This document shows positions 21,059 through 31,432 of a stretch of DNA of 64,000 bases, in pieces. This DNA is from Timema cristinae (taxonomy: Eukaryota; Arthropoda; Insecta; Phasmatodea; Timematidae): contig JBCFYV010000559.1 in assembly GCA_039000515.1 (NCBI GenBank), positions 1-64,000 on the forward strand, read 5' to 3'. Each line of letters begins with the position of its first letter. The stretch's first letter is position 1. Under the pieces are notes generated by a model. It was not told where the DNA came from. It saw only the letters and a program-made list of their open reading frames with translations, and did not search any database. The translations under genes were made by a program, and so were the position numbers.

Positions 21059-22581
21059 ATGGCCGATAATATTGTCACCGCTGGCATCGTACTGCCAAAC
21101 CCTGCTGGCAACTCACTGCCCGGCCCCTCACAGGGCCGTAATATTGATAAGAGGCGGAAACGGGTAAGGCCGTCCAGCCCATCGATGGAAAAGGTCCAGG
21201 AAGTGGTGAGGCCCCAGCCCCGCTTTCTGGTAATGTCTCGAGCAGAGGAAAACGATAGTCTAAAGCGAGTAAGCCCATTTATCCTCGAAAGAGTGATAAA
21301 TGGTGTAGCACAGTCGGACGTATCAATAAAAAAACTGCGTGATGGTACGATAATGATACAGACAACAACTGACATCCAGTCCTCAAGAGTAATGGCAATC
21401 TCGGAAATACCGTTGAGCAATACGTCTCATATACCGGTGAAGGTGGAACCTCACGGGTTCCTCAATGTTTGCAAGGGAGTGGTCACTTGCTATGACCTCG
21501 ACTGCGTGAGCATTGAGGATATCTGTGAGGAGCTTTCCCCTCAACAGGTCACCGAAGTGTACCGTATTGGCACCAAAAAGAACGGACAAAATAAAAAAAC
21601 TGACACGTATATCCTAACTTTTGCGACACCTACCCTTCCAAAGGAGGTCCGAGCAGGCTTCCACGTGCTCAGGGTCCGGCCGTATGTCCCTAATCCTAGG
21701 CGCTGTTTTCAGTGTCAGGAATTTGGGCATACGAAGCTGCGATGCCGTGGTAAGCTGACCTGTGCGGATTGTGGACAAGAGGCTCCGAAGTTCTGCATAA
21801 ACTGCATGGGTCCACACTCTGCCTGGTCTCGGGCCTGTCCGAAATGGAAGGTAGAAAAAAAAGTCCTGGAGATTCAATCCGAAAAAAAGATCTCATATGC
21901 CCAGGAACGCAAAGAATACGCATCTAGTCAGGCTCCGGTATTCCAAACATCATACAGCCAGATTGTCAGCCAAAACATTAACTGTCCCAATTGCCATTGC
22001 GCAGTTAATCTCGCTAAGACGTCATCGCGACCTGTGCCATTGGTCTCTGCTCGAGACATCCGTATTGAAAACGCGCCAATCAAGGTGTCGCCGACATTGT
22101 CGATAGGGGCACAACTGCCACTTAAGTCGTCTCCCCCACCTGTACCCCCAAGAGGGCTCCTCGGGGAACCCCTCCGAGCCCTCCGCGGGGAACACCCCCG
22201 AGCCCTCCGTGGGGAAAAACCCCGAGCACCCCTCGGGGAAATAAATTACGTGCGGCCACTGTTGAGTCGCTCATTCTCGCCTCTGGGCCACCAGAGCCCG
22301 GGATGAGTGGCGAAACAGGTGATGCCGTAAAGGCGAGTCCAACTGGTGCCTTGAAGAAGGACCAGCGAGTGACCGCCGAAATAAATAATATTAAGAAAGC
22401 GTCGAAGGCCTTAACAAAGCCTTCGCGCAAGGATCCGACTACCCAGTCTCTCCAAAATAAAGCGAAGCCTCTCCTGAAGCGGGAGGTCCAGGAGAGACTG
22501 GGAAAGGCAAGAGGACCTAAAAAGGCCCTGAACCAATTTTTATTATTAAGGGATAGTGACATGGATTGCGAGGATAACTAA
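21059..22581 (+). pseudogene. ORF1 of LINE D, nearly intact
   Basis: ATG 21059 opens a frame that runs to TGA 22304-22306. It overlaps (ATGA) a second frame at 22303-22581 carrying the conserved basic C-terminus, so a single frame change separates them. The first knuckle CFQCQEFGHTKLRC is intact. The second has lost 21 bases (7 residues) relative to copy C, removing its His and last Cys, and CINCMGPHSAWSRAC follows. The N-terminus has a basic KRRKRVRP motif; the middle is the conserved FLNVCKGVVTCYDLD region. The GC-rich repeat (22150-22245) is shorter than in C. The stop TAA 22579-22581 lies 18 bases before ORF2. Confidence 0.87.
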
Positions 22582-22599
22582 ATATTATATTAACTAATT

Positions 22600-25500
22600 A
22601 TGACGCTACTACAATGGAATTGTAGGGGTTTCTATGCTCGTGTAGATGAAATTAAACAACAAATTTCTTCCCTGCATCCTTCCATCTTGTGTTTGCAGGA
22701 GACCCACTTCCGCCCAAATGACAACCCGATGCTTCGTGGGTACGATGTGTATCGTACCGACAAGCCTTTCTTTGATCGGGCTAGCGGAGGTGTGGCTATA
22801 TTCGCACGAAGCAATATATATCACACAAATATTAATATCGTTTCTGATCTCCAAGTGATTGCTGTCAGAGTCTCCCTACCTTTGGAGGTAACAATATGTT
22901 GCATTTACCTCCCACCGGGAGAGCGTGTTCCTAAGAGGACCCTAGAGGCCCTCTTTATACAACTTCCCGCCCCCTATATCATCTTGGGGTCTTTAATGCG
23001 CATAACCTGGTGTGGGGTCCAATATTACTGACGCACGTGGGAGGATGGTAGAGGATATTCTTGTCTCGGGAAACCTGGTGTTAATGAACACCGGGACCCA
23101 GACACACTTCTCTACCTTTAATGGTGTATCCTCTGATCGACCTAACATTTTGTAGTCCCGGGATCGCTGCCCACTTCCTTTGGGAGGTCCACTCGGACCT
23201 ATGTGGCAGTGATCATTATCCCATTCTGCTCTCAACACTTGAAGATCCTCCCAGTACAGCGCGGATACCCCAATGGGTGCTAAAACTTGCTGACTGGGAT
23301 AGATTCCGCGAGCTCGCTGTATTTGGTGAATCCAAACATCCTGACGTCGATATTAAGGCCGGGCATTTTATTTCGACGGTCATCGCGGTGGCGAGGGCTT
23401 CCATCCCTAAATCCTCGCCAAATCCGCGCCACCGTCCTGTTCCCTGGTGGAACGAGGAGTGTCGGTTGGCTGTGTCTGATCGTCGAAGGGCCCTTCGCCT
23501 CTTTCATCGACGTCCAACTTTGGAGAATCTGGAAACATTCCGGATTCTACGTGCTCGAGCTCGCCGTGTTATTCGAGAAAGCTGAAGAGAGTCTTGGAGA
23601 CAGTTTATTTCAACCCTTACAATTACCACTCCCACAATTAAAGTTTGGGACAATATTCGTATATTAAGTAGTAGCAAAAATTCAATTAATAGTGTACCTG
23701 CCCTCATGTCTAACGGTTCGCTTGTCTCCTCCCCTGTGGAGGTCGTCAATATATTGGGCTCGATGTTCGCGTCTATTTCTAGCACTTCGAGCTACTCTAA
23801 CGAGTTCGCGGTGCATAAGCGGAGCATCGAGCGCCTTACTATTGATTTTGGCCAAAGTCGGGGGGAGGATTATAACTCCCCCTTTACTAAAGAGGAACTT
23901 ACCTATGCCCTGTCCCAGCCGGGACATACAACATCTGGCCCGGATGATATCCATTACGAAATGTTGCGCCAACTGTCCCCTGCTGGACAGGCGTTCCTCT
24001 TAGACTTCTACAATTGTGTTTGGGAATATCGTCAATTCCCAACACTGTGGAGGCAAGCATCTGTTATCCCAATATATAAAAGTGGCAAGGATAAATTAGA
24101 GCCAACTAGTTATAGACCGATAGCCTTAACTAGCTGTGTATGCAAAATATTAGAAAAAATGATAAATAAACGACTTATATGGTGTTTAGAATCCCGCAAT
24201 CTGCTATCCAATATTCAATGTGGGTTTCGCCGTAACCGATCCACGGTGGATCATCTCGTCCGTCTTGACACTGCTGTTCGTGACGCCTTTCTCCATAAAC
24301 AGCATCTTTTGGCTGTTTTCTTTGATTTGGAGAAGGCGTACGATACCACATGGCGTTACAACATCTTAAAAAACCTTTTTAATTGGGGGTTCCGGGGGAA
24401 CCTCCCTATCCTTATAGCTAATTTTATGTCAGATAGACACTTTCGGGTAAGGTTAAACAACACCTTATCCGATGCTTTTATTCAAGAAAATGGGGTCCCA
24501 CAGGACAGTCCTTTGAGCTGCACGTTGTTCGCTATTGCGATAAATAGCATTGTAGACAACGTGCGCTTACCTGTTCGTTCATGCCTTTTTGTGGATGACT
24601 ACGCAATTTATTGCAGTTCCTCAAGTCTCCACAGGGCTGAACGACAGATACAACTCGCTGTAAACAATCTATGGTTGTGGGCATCTCGTAATGGCTTTCG
24701 TTTCTCTGCGGCCAAGACGACTGTCGTCCACTTCCATAGATTACGTGGAATACAGCCTGCCTCCAATATTTTAATGAACAACGTTGTTTTACCTGTCTCC
24801 GAGACCGTAAGGTTCCTGGGACTTTTATTCGATTTTAAACTAACTTGGATCCCCCACATCAAAGACCTGAAAGCGAGGTGTATTAAAGCTTTGAATTTAC
24901 TTAAAGTTGTGAGTGGTCGCTCTTGGGGTGCTGATAGGGAAACCTTGATGCGCCTCTATAGAGCCTTGGTGAGATCAAAACTTGATTACGGCAGTTTTGT
25001 ATATGGTTCCGCTAGACCCTCGGCGTTAAAGATGCTCGATAGCGTCCACCATGCTGGCATTCGACTGGCTACTGGTGCTTTTCGTACCAGTCCGGTCGTC
25101 AGCATCTGTGCTGACGTCGGTGAGCCCCCTCTTTCTTACCGGCGGTCTTACTTCCTGGCATCTTACGTGTCGAAACTGCATTGCATGCCAAATAATGTTG
25201 CTTACCGCCCTGTATTTCATCCCCCTAACCGTGTCTTGTATGAAACTAAATGGCGTAGTACAAGGCCGGTTGGGATCCGGATGCTATCGGTTTTCGACAT
25301 GTGTGGGATAGTCCTGCCAAAGGCTGTCGCCACATCACCAGGTCGAGTTTCTCCCTGGAAAATACGCCCTCCGAAATGCCATTTTGATCTTGCCAAGTTC
25401 CCTAAAGCGACCACCCCAAACTTTGTATATGAGAGGACTTTTAATGAGCTCCTCTCCACTCGCTTTCACGGATTTGAGCGCATCTACACTGATGGCTCTA

Positions 25501-26300
25501 AATCTGGAGTCTCCGTGGGATGTTCTTTTGTTGTGGAAGGATCCAATTTTAAATTTGGTTTACCTAATGAAACCAGTGTTTTTACTTCTGAATTATATGC
25601 CATTTTTAAATCTTTGTGTTTTGTATACCGAAGTAGTCACCGTTCTGTCCTCATCTGCACGTATTCCATGAGTGCTCTGTTGGCATTGTCCATTCTCTAC
25701 TCGTGGAATCCTCTCGTGCAGATGATTCACGAACAAATTTTAAAAATTGATTCATTAAGCACCCGGCTCGCCTTTTGCTGGATTCCTGGTCACGCCGGTC
25801 TTTCAGGAAATGAACTGGCGGACCAGGCGGCCAAGGAGGCAGCACGCCTGCCTCCTGAGGTGAGTCTGGGTTTCATGTTTTTAGACCTAAAGGGTTATGT
25901 TCGGCGTGGGGTCTTACGCACCTGGCACGAGCAGTGGGTCTCGACCCCTGCTCAGAACAAGCTGCGGTCCATCAGGGACGGTGTGTCGCGATGGCCCTCT
26001 TCTATACGAAATTCTAGAAGAGAGGAGGTCATCGTGACGAGACTCCGCGTCGGGCATACTTCATTGACCCATAGCTTTTTACTGAGAGGGGATCCACCTC
26101 CAGTGTGTGAATTTTGCGATGCTCCCCTTAGTGTGCACCATATTTTGGTGGAGTGTCGCAGATATGCCCCTATTCGCCTGGCCCTTGATTTTAAAGGTGA
26201 CCTTCGTTTTTTACTACGCGACAGCGCTGAAGGAGTTATTTGTTTACTTCATTTTATACGCCAGGCGAATCTTTTTAGTGCCATTTTAGTGTCTTTATAA
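22600..26300 (+). pseudogene. ORF2 of LINE D: long RT/RNase H frame with lost catalytic residues
   Basis: ATG 22600. The endonuclease is open to about 22985, where the GDFNAH motif is destroyed by indels (a base lost in the G-run, more near 23015-23030 and 23135). It is open again from 23121 through GSDHYPI to TGA 23583-23585 (AGA in copy C). The same frame then runs to 26300, about 900 codons: RT with GPDDIHYEML, FFDLEKAYDTTWRY and FVDD (near 24589-24600), then RNase H and the C-terminal Cys/His motif. Two key residues are changed: the PQG glycine is Asp (GAC 24504-24506) and the RNase H TDS aspartate is Tyr (TAT 25662-25664). The normal TGA stop is mutated, adding four codons to TAA 26298-26300. 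Confidence 0.88.
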
Positions 26301-26756
26301 AGTGGCTCATCTGGATTTTATCTCATATTGAGACCTTTTTAACATTTTAGTATACTTTAATGTGTTTGTTTTGTCGTTTTATCCATTTTAACAAACTTTA
26401 ATAAAATGATTATTTCAACATGTTAGTTTTGTCTTTTTAGATAATATATTGTTTTAATATGTTTGTTTTGTTTTTTATTAGAGAGATACAACTGTAGTTT
26501 TTTTTAGCAGGTGTTTCACTCAATTGTACTTTGAGCCCATTTGAGTACTCCTATGGAGTGCCTCATGGTTTGTTTTTTTCTCATATTGAGAACCATTTCT
26601 TTTATATTGTATTTTTATATTGTCTCTTCATCTTTTTATATAAACAGGTGAATATTCTGTCTCTCTCCTATGGAGATTTTACTATGTACCTATATAATGC
26701 TAAGGCCCTAATGACCTCATTGAGTCGATGGGCCTCTAAACACAAATAATAATAAT
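26301..26756 (+). other. 3' UTR and (TAA)n tail of LINE D
   Basis: The same hairpin order as copy C but partly decayed: the CTCAAATGG arm is shortened (CCTCATGG) and the AACAGGTG stem has lost its partner. The TCTCC-TAT-GGAGA hairpin (26664-26676) is perfect and differs from copy E's TCCCC-TAT-GGGGA. The tail is at about 26744-26756. Confidence 0.7.
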
Positions 26757-26765
26757 AAATTTCAC

Positions 26766-26815
26766 TCTCATCATTTTTTCCATAACGCGCCTAGAGAAGT
26801 ATAACTTCAAAAATG
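26766..26815 (+). repeat. Host repeat copy 1, right segment
   Basis: Matches 48124-48174: TCTCAT, TTTTTTCCATAACGCGC and AGAAGTATAACTTCAAAAA. It holds the near-palindrome GAAGTATAACTTC, the counterpart of that at 13104-13124. Confidence 0.8.
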
Positions 26816-27275
26816 TAGGGTTGAAAACTTTAAGTTATCACAACCTTTGTGACACATGTAGTCATCCCTTTTTTCCACATAAAATGGCTTAAAACCAACT
26901 AGTTTAGTTTCCGATGGATATGTTCATTAACTTAAAGGATATCCTTAACTATGTAAAGTAATTCCATTTCCAAAATTATACATTTTGAACTCTTAACATG
27001 TAAAAAGGAATCAAATCCTATAGTGGTTTTAATACTCTGACACTGAAAAATGAATAGGCCTTGACCTTAAAGTTAGAATTTCTTCATTCCACTAAAGAAT
27101 ATATTAAATACATCCTCTTCTTCAGCTATTCTGTTAAAATAATTAAAATGTATTTATAATTTCTTCCTCAAAACTTAAAAAAGCAAATGCTCATCGAGTC
27201 ATTTACCTCACATCTTGGCTGAATTAGAGTAGGTTTACATTTTTTGTATTTTCTCAATTCTTTTAGTGAACTCGG
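26816..27275. other. AT-rich stretch without recognised features
   Basis: Right flank of the host repeat. No ORF or element end is recognised. Confidence 0.45.
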
Positions 27276-27279
27276 TTAT

Positions 27280-28180
27280 TATAAGGTGGCCAATCGTCTT
27301 CCTATAGGGAGGACAGTCCTTCCTCGAAAAGTGTCCCCTACCTGTCCTCCTTTTGCAATATTTTAAAACTAATCTGTTAATCTCTGTATTCAGAGATGCT
27401 GCGGCGAACTGTTACGCGTCATGTGACGGTACAGTTCGGAAAGACGCGATTATGAAACGCATGCGCAGGGCATAGGAGAGCTTCACGTGTCTCGCACCAT
27501 TGCGCACTTCACTTTGTTTACTTTATCTCTATATTATACTTCGTGTTTACTTCTAACTGAAATACGAAATTATCTCTTTCTCATTGAATATTATACTCAG
27601 GTAAATACAATTCACGTTTTATTAATTGATTAATTCAATTTTATACAACCCTGTTTTCAACACAAGTGTAAAATAATTTAAATATAGATTTAGTAAAGTT
27701 TTGTCGCTTTTGTTATTAAAGTTTTAGTTTTAATTATTAATTTTATTTATTCATAATGTGCTTGCATCGTTCGTGTAGCTCTATATTTTATTTTTTATTT
27801 CATTTAATGGATGGAAAAATCAAGAAAGAGGAAATGCCAATTCAACGATCAATTGAAAGAGGAATTTCCATTCCTCATATCAAAAAGGGACACCATTGTT
27901 TTCTGCAATATTTGCAGAGGAGAATTTTGTATTGCAGTTGGAGGCAGAGCAGCTATAATGAAACACTTGAACACCAACAAACATAAGCAATCATTATATG
28001 CATAAGCTTCATGATTGCATAAGCTTCCAGTAGTATATATATATACATTTTTTTTAACTTTTAATTATTCTGAAGATGAAAATAGTTAGCTGTAATGGAG
28101 GGAACATTTGCATTTCATATCATAATTCACAGTCAAAGTTTTCGTAGTATGGATTGTACGACTAAATTATTGAAAAAGTT
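27280..28180 (+). mobile_element. 5' part of a DNA transposon with BED-like finger (probable)
   Basis: 27285-27360 has a GGCCAATCGTCTTCCTATAG...AGGACAGTCC...GTCCTCC phrase with internal inverted GGAGGAC/GTCCTCC. It resembles transposon termini I recall upstream of BED-finger transposases. A GC-richer leader (27405-27510) and the zinc-finger frame at 27811-28005 follow. No downstream transposase domain was found, so the element appears truncated after the finger. Confidence 0.35.
27811..28005 (+). CDS. BED-like zinc-finger ORF, 64 residues
   Basis: ATG 27811 to TAA 28003-28005, uninterrupted. It has basic KRKCQFNDQLKEEFPFL, then a finger C-x2-C (FCNICRGEFCIAVGG) followed by H-x4-H (MKHLNTNKHKQ). 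This matches the DNA-binding N-terminus of a widespread insect transposon-derived protein family. Normally a hAT-like catalytic region would follow; here the frame stops right after the finger. It could be a truncated remnant or a small DNA-binding protein. A TATATATATA stretch after 28030 is not informative. Confidence 0.5.
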   Translation: MEKSRKRKCQFNDQLKEEFPFLISKRDTIVFCNICRGEFCIAVGGRAAIMKHLNTNKHKQSLYA

Positions 28181-28188
28181 TTTTAAAG

Positions 28189-28425
28189 TTCTTCTCCCGT
28201 AACGACTGTTAACACTCTGCACAACAGGTAGCTTGACAAAAATATATTGTAGGCTTGAAAACACGTTATGACCTCAACAATATAATGCTTATCATTTATT
28301 AATATTCTTATCAACACATATGTATACAGTGCTATTATTCCTATCAACACATATTTATACAATGCTATTATTCTTCTCCACACATATTGTAACGTTGTTC
28401 TCCCGTAACGACAGTTAACACTCTG
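28189..28425 (+). repeat. 33-bp tandem repeats between 28-bp direct repeats
   Basis: TTCTCCCGTAACGAC and GTTAACACTCTG occur at 28189-28218 and again at 28397-28425. Between them, 28303-28392 holds two and a half copies of a 33-bp unit (ATTCxTATCAACACATAT, then ATACAxTGCTATT). Confidence 0.7.
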
Positions 28426-28429
28426 TTCA

Positions 28430-29470
28430 GTAAAAGTAAAAACAAACCCTAATTATTAGACTTCAAACTCAGCTTGTGCCTGGGAGCTGCTGAGCTCTTA
28501 CGGACACAAGTTGAACTACTTCTAGAAAATAAACATAAAAATAATATAATTTAAAATGAAGCATATTGCTCTCTTTCTCGCACCTAGAGTGCGAGGTTTT
28601 TTCCCTTATATATTATGTCAATCAGATAGATTGGACAGCTACAAATTAAATATCAATATTTTATTAATTTACGAAAGGGAGAAAGAATATTAATGTATTT
28701 GAAAACTAATTTACCTAGAAGTTTATTGTCTCGGACTAAATGCAGTCACATGAAATTACGTATCTCTCCGAATTGAAACACGTGGTTGTTAAAAATATTG
28801 TCTTTTGATAAATATTGTAGCAGACATCATAGAAGAGGACTAATATTATCTGATTTATGAATAAAATACTTTATCGCATACCCTTTGCCACTGGATGATG
28901 TCGGATGAAAAAATTATATATACTGGCCATGCTGTTTACAAAAAACAAAAAAAACAATGAAGTACATCTATATCACAAATTCTCTTTAAAATAATAACTG
29001 TTCCTCAATAACATAATTAAAACAAATATATTTAAATAAAAGATGCTCTAGTTTCTACTCACCGTATTAAGATGCCCTCGGATTCTCTGACCATCTTATT
29101 AGGAGAAAACATTCAAAGAACAACAGCATAGCGACTTCAAACACATTTACAATCAAGAAGTTTAAAGTGGACTCAACTTCGAGACCTCTGCTGCCGGAGT
29201 TGCCTAGCGGCGTGTCTACGAACCTTACCTACCTCACCCCGCTAGCTGTTCACACTCATTTGTTTCCCTATCACCTTGCCTTCACCCTTCCTTCTCCTTA
29301 TCTATATTTCTGAGTTTATCACCCTTTTTCTTTGCTCCATTCGCATCAAATTTTGCAGTATATATAGACCACCAGCCAGATCCACATTATAGCCAATTTA
29401 CTGCAAACCAGCGTCGAAGGAGGAACTTCTGCATCGTACCGCATCAAAGAACACGATGCCCATGAAGTTT
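28430..29470. other. AT-rich stretch without recognised features
   Basis: No ORF content recognised. 29160-29290 is locally GC-richer but featureless to me. Confidence 0.4.
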
Positions 29471-29474
29471 AGGG

Positions 29475-29581
29475 CGTCAGATACACCGCAACCATGGACA
29501 GGATGACGAACTTCGATGACTACCGTCAAGTTTGATCCGTTGGATTCACCACAGCCATGGATAGGACCACGAACCTCGATT
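29475..29581 (+). repeat. Imperfect tandem duplication of about 45 bp
   Basis: CACCGCAACCATGGACAGGA..GACGAACTTCGAT (29482-29518) is repeated with changes as CACCACAGCCATGGATAGGA..CACGAACCTCGAT (29546-29580). Confidence 0.6.
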
Positions 29582-29584
29582 ATA

Positions 29585-31430
29585 TAAGTATCATAAAATA
29601 ATCTACTAGTCCTTATGACTTAGAAACCAGTTTTGTTGTTAATAAATAGGCAATGTCTATTTGCCCCTTTTTATCTTTTCTGTATTTAGTCAGAAAAGAT
29701 TCTCTTTTATTTTGACAGTATGCCGAGTTGACAGTCGATCAACTTTAAGTCTTGTTGACTCCTAAAGTTAAAGGTTAATTTTATTGTTTAAATATTGTGT
29801 CCTCCAGAATGAGGGACATGTCTTATAATTACTAGTTTCATATATTGTATATAAGCAGTGATACTATGTTACTCTGTATACATGTTATACAGTCTTCACG
29901 TTACGAGCCTTGGGTTTGTAATGCAGTGTTGTCTTAGAGACTTGCAAAACTTCCACAAGTTCCTCTTATCTGTTTTGAATCAAAATTTGTCATGACACCT
30001 TGTACGTCGTGAGCATCAGTTCTATATATGGATGGCTACCCCCAGGTTGTCAGTATTTGTTTTCCTTATACCAATTCTGTTAATACAAACCAGTATTTTG
30101 GGTTGGTCAAGTAGTCACGCTTCCCGTGCAGTATTAGTTTCGGTGCGCAACCCAGGGAACTGCACTAGAGACATAGTGGGGTCCGCGCAAATAATACCTT
30201 TAACTTCTTGCCTTTCGATCAATTCGTATTGTTTGTTTTGTTCTTGATGCAATTGCTGTTAGAATTTTATGTACTATTGGATGCCCTGGTAGTACCAAAG
30301 GGGAATGTGACCAGCCATAATATTTTTGTTGACACCTGTTTCATAGCCATCAACTGCTGTTATCCAAAATGTTTAATGAATACTATTTTCAAGGCTCTAT
30401 CAAGCAAAACTGATAAAAGTTCATGTACATCTTGTTCTACCATTTTATTACTAATTATTTAACTGTTCTGCTTTTTAGAAAATAAATACTTCTACCTTGT
30501 AGACTTCCTCCTGCGCAGCTCTTGTAAATGGGTACACTTAATTCTTATTAGAGCTGTAAACTAGCAAACCAAAATGTTCCTGACCGCAGCTGCCTTGCAC
30601 GTGTTGAAAGTGCGACAACAACAGTACAGCCACGGTCTAATGAAATTGACACAATAGAACTTTACTTACTCCAGAAAGTAATGCAACAAAACAGGATCAT
30701 TACAGTATCCCCCTACTTTCTGGGTTATTTTTAGAAGAAAAATGAATCTGGAAGTAATTCAGTTAGCTTGTTTTTACATTGAGCCCTTTACACATCTTAT
30801 AACTTAGCTATACCTTATATATATATATAACTTATACATTGGTTATATAGAGTCACAGCAGGTTGCGATAAGTAGTGTTCATTAATCACTTGAAAGCATT
30901 TAAATGTTTATTATTTCCTCCAAGATTTCTCACTTAAAAGTCCTAAGAATGTTCATCTTGCTTTGCCATTTCCTTTTTTGAATTCAATGTTCTATGGCAG
31001 AAAAGTTTTATTTTCTCTCCTTATTCTACGATATAACATACTAGGCTAGTGATATAAAAGAATAATTATTAATTAAGTATTTAGCTAGCCTGCTTTTATG
31101 CACACTATTCTCACATAGTAATATAATAAAAAAATAAGAAAATAAAGAGCTACACATCACACTGCACATAATCATCATGACACCCGTTGCAGAACACCAA
31201 ATATAAAGTTTCTGATATTTCAGGCTAAATTGGTATATCTGAAGTTGATCAAGATACTTCTGAAGTTTAACGTTGGAATAATATGCGAAATATACAAGAT
31301 CCATATTCTGGTAAATTTATACCATAAATTAAATTAACAAATTTTATAACCTTCAAATATATACAGTATACTATATTGCATTCACATTGCAAAAGGTTTT
31401 TATCATTATGAGTAGGTAAAATCTACTCCA
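29585..31430 (-). other. Possible 3' end of the gag-only LTR element
   Basis: On the minus strand, AGAAAGTAGGGGGA followed by TACTGTAATGATCC (about 30720-30695) looks like a polypurine tract and LTR start. This fits the orientation of the gag remnant at 31433-33544. No pol coding lies between them, and the matching 5' LTR was not found. Plus-strand frames at 30032-30462 have no recognisable content. Confidence 0.3.
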
Positions 31431-31432
31431 AC

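Larger units (their letters stand above)
20434..26756 (+). mobile_element. I-like LINE copy D, full length, with target duplication
   Basis: A second full-length copy, about 6.3 kb, with the same layout as copy C and clearly the same family. AAATTTCAC occurs on both sides (20425-20433, 26757-26765) and only once in the uninterrupted repeat copy at 48115-48123, so the junctions are direct evidence of insertion. Its 3' end resembles copy A more than copy C. It has the longest intact RT/RNase H frame in the window but is inactivated by several lesions. Confidence 0.93.

Noticed and set aside
30032..30462. Two overlapping plus-strand frames with hydrophobic starts (possible signal peptides)
   Set aside because: Different frames, no conserved content, and they lie where an LTR of the gag element is suspected.
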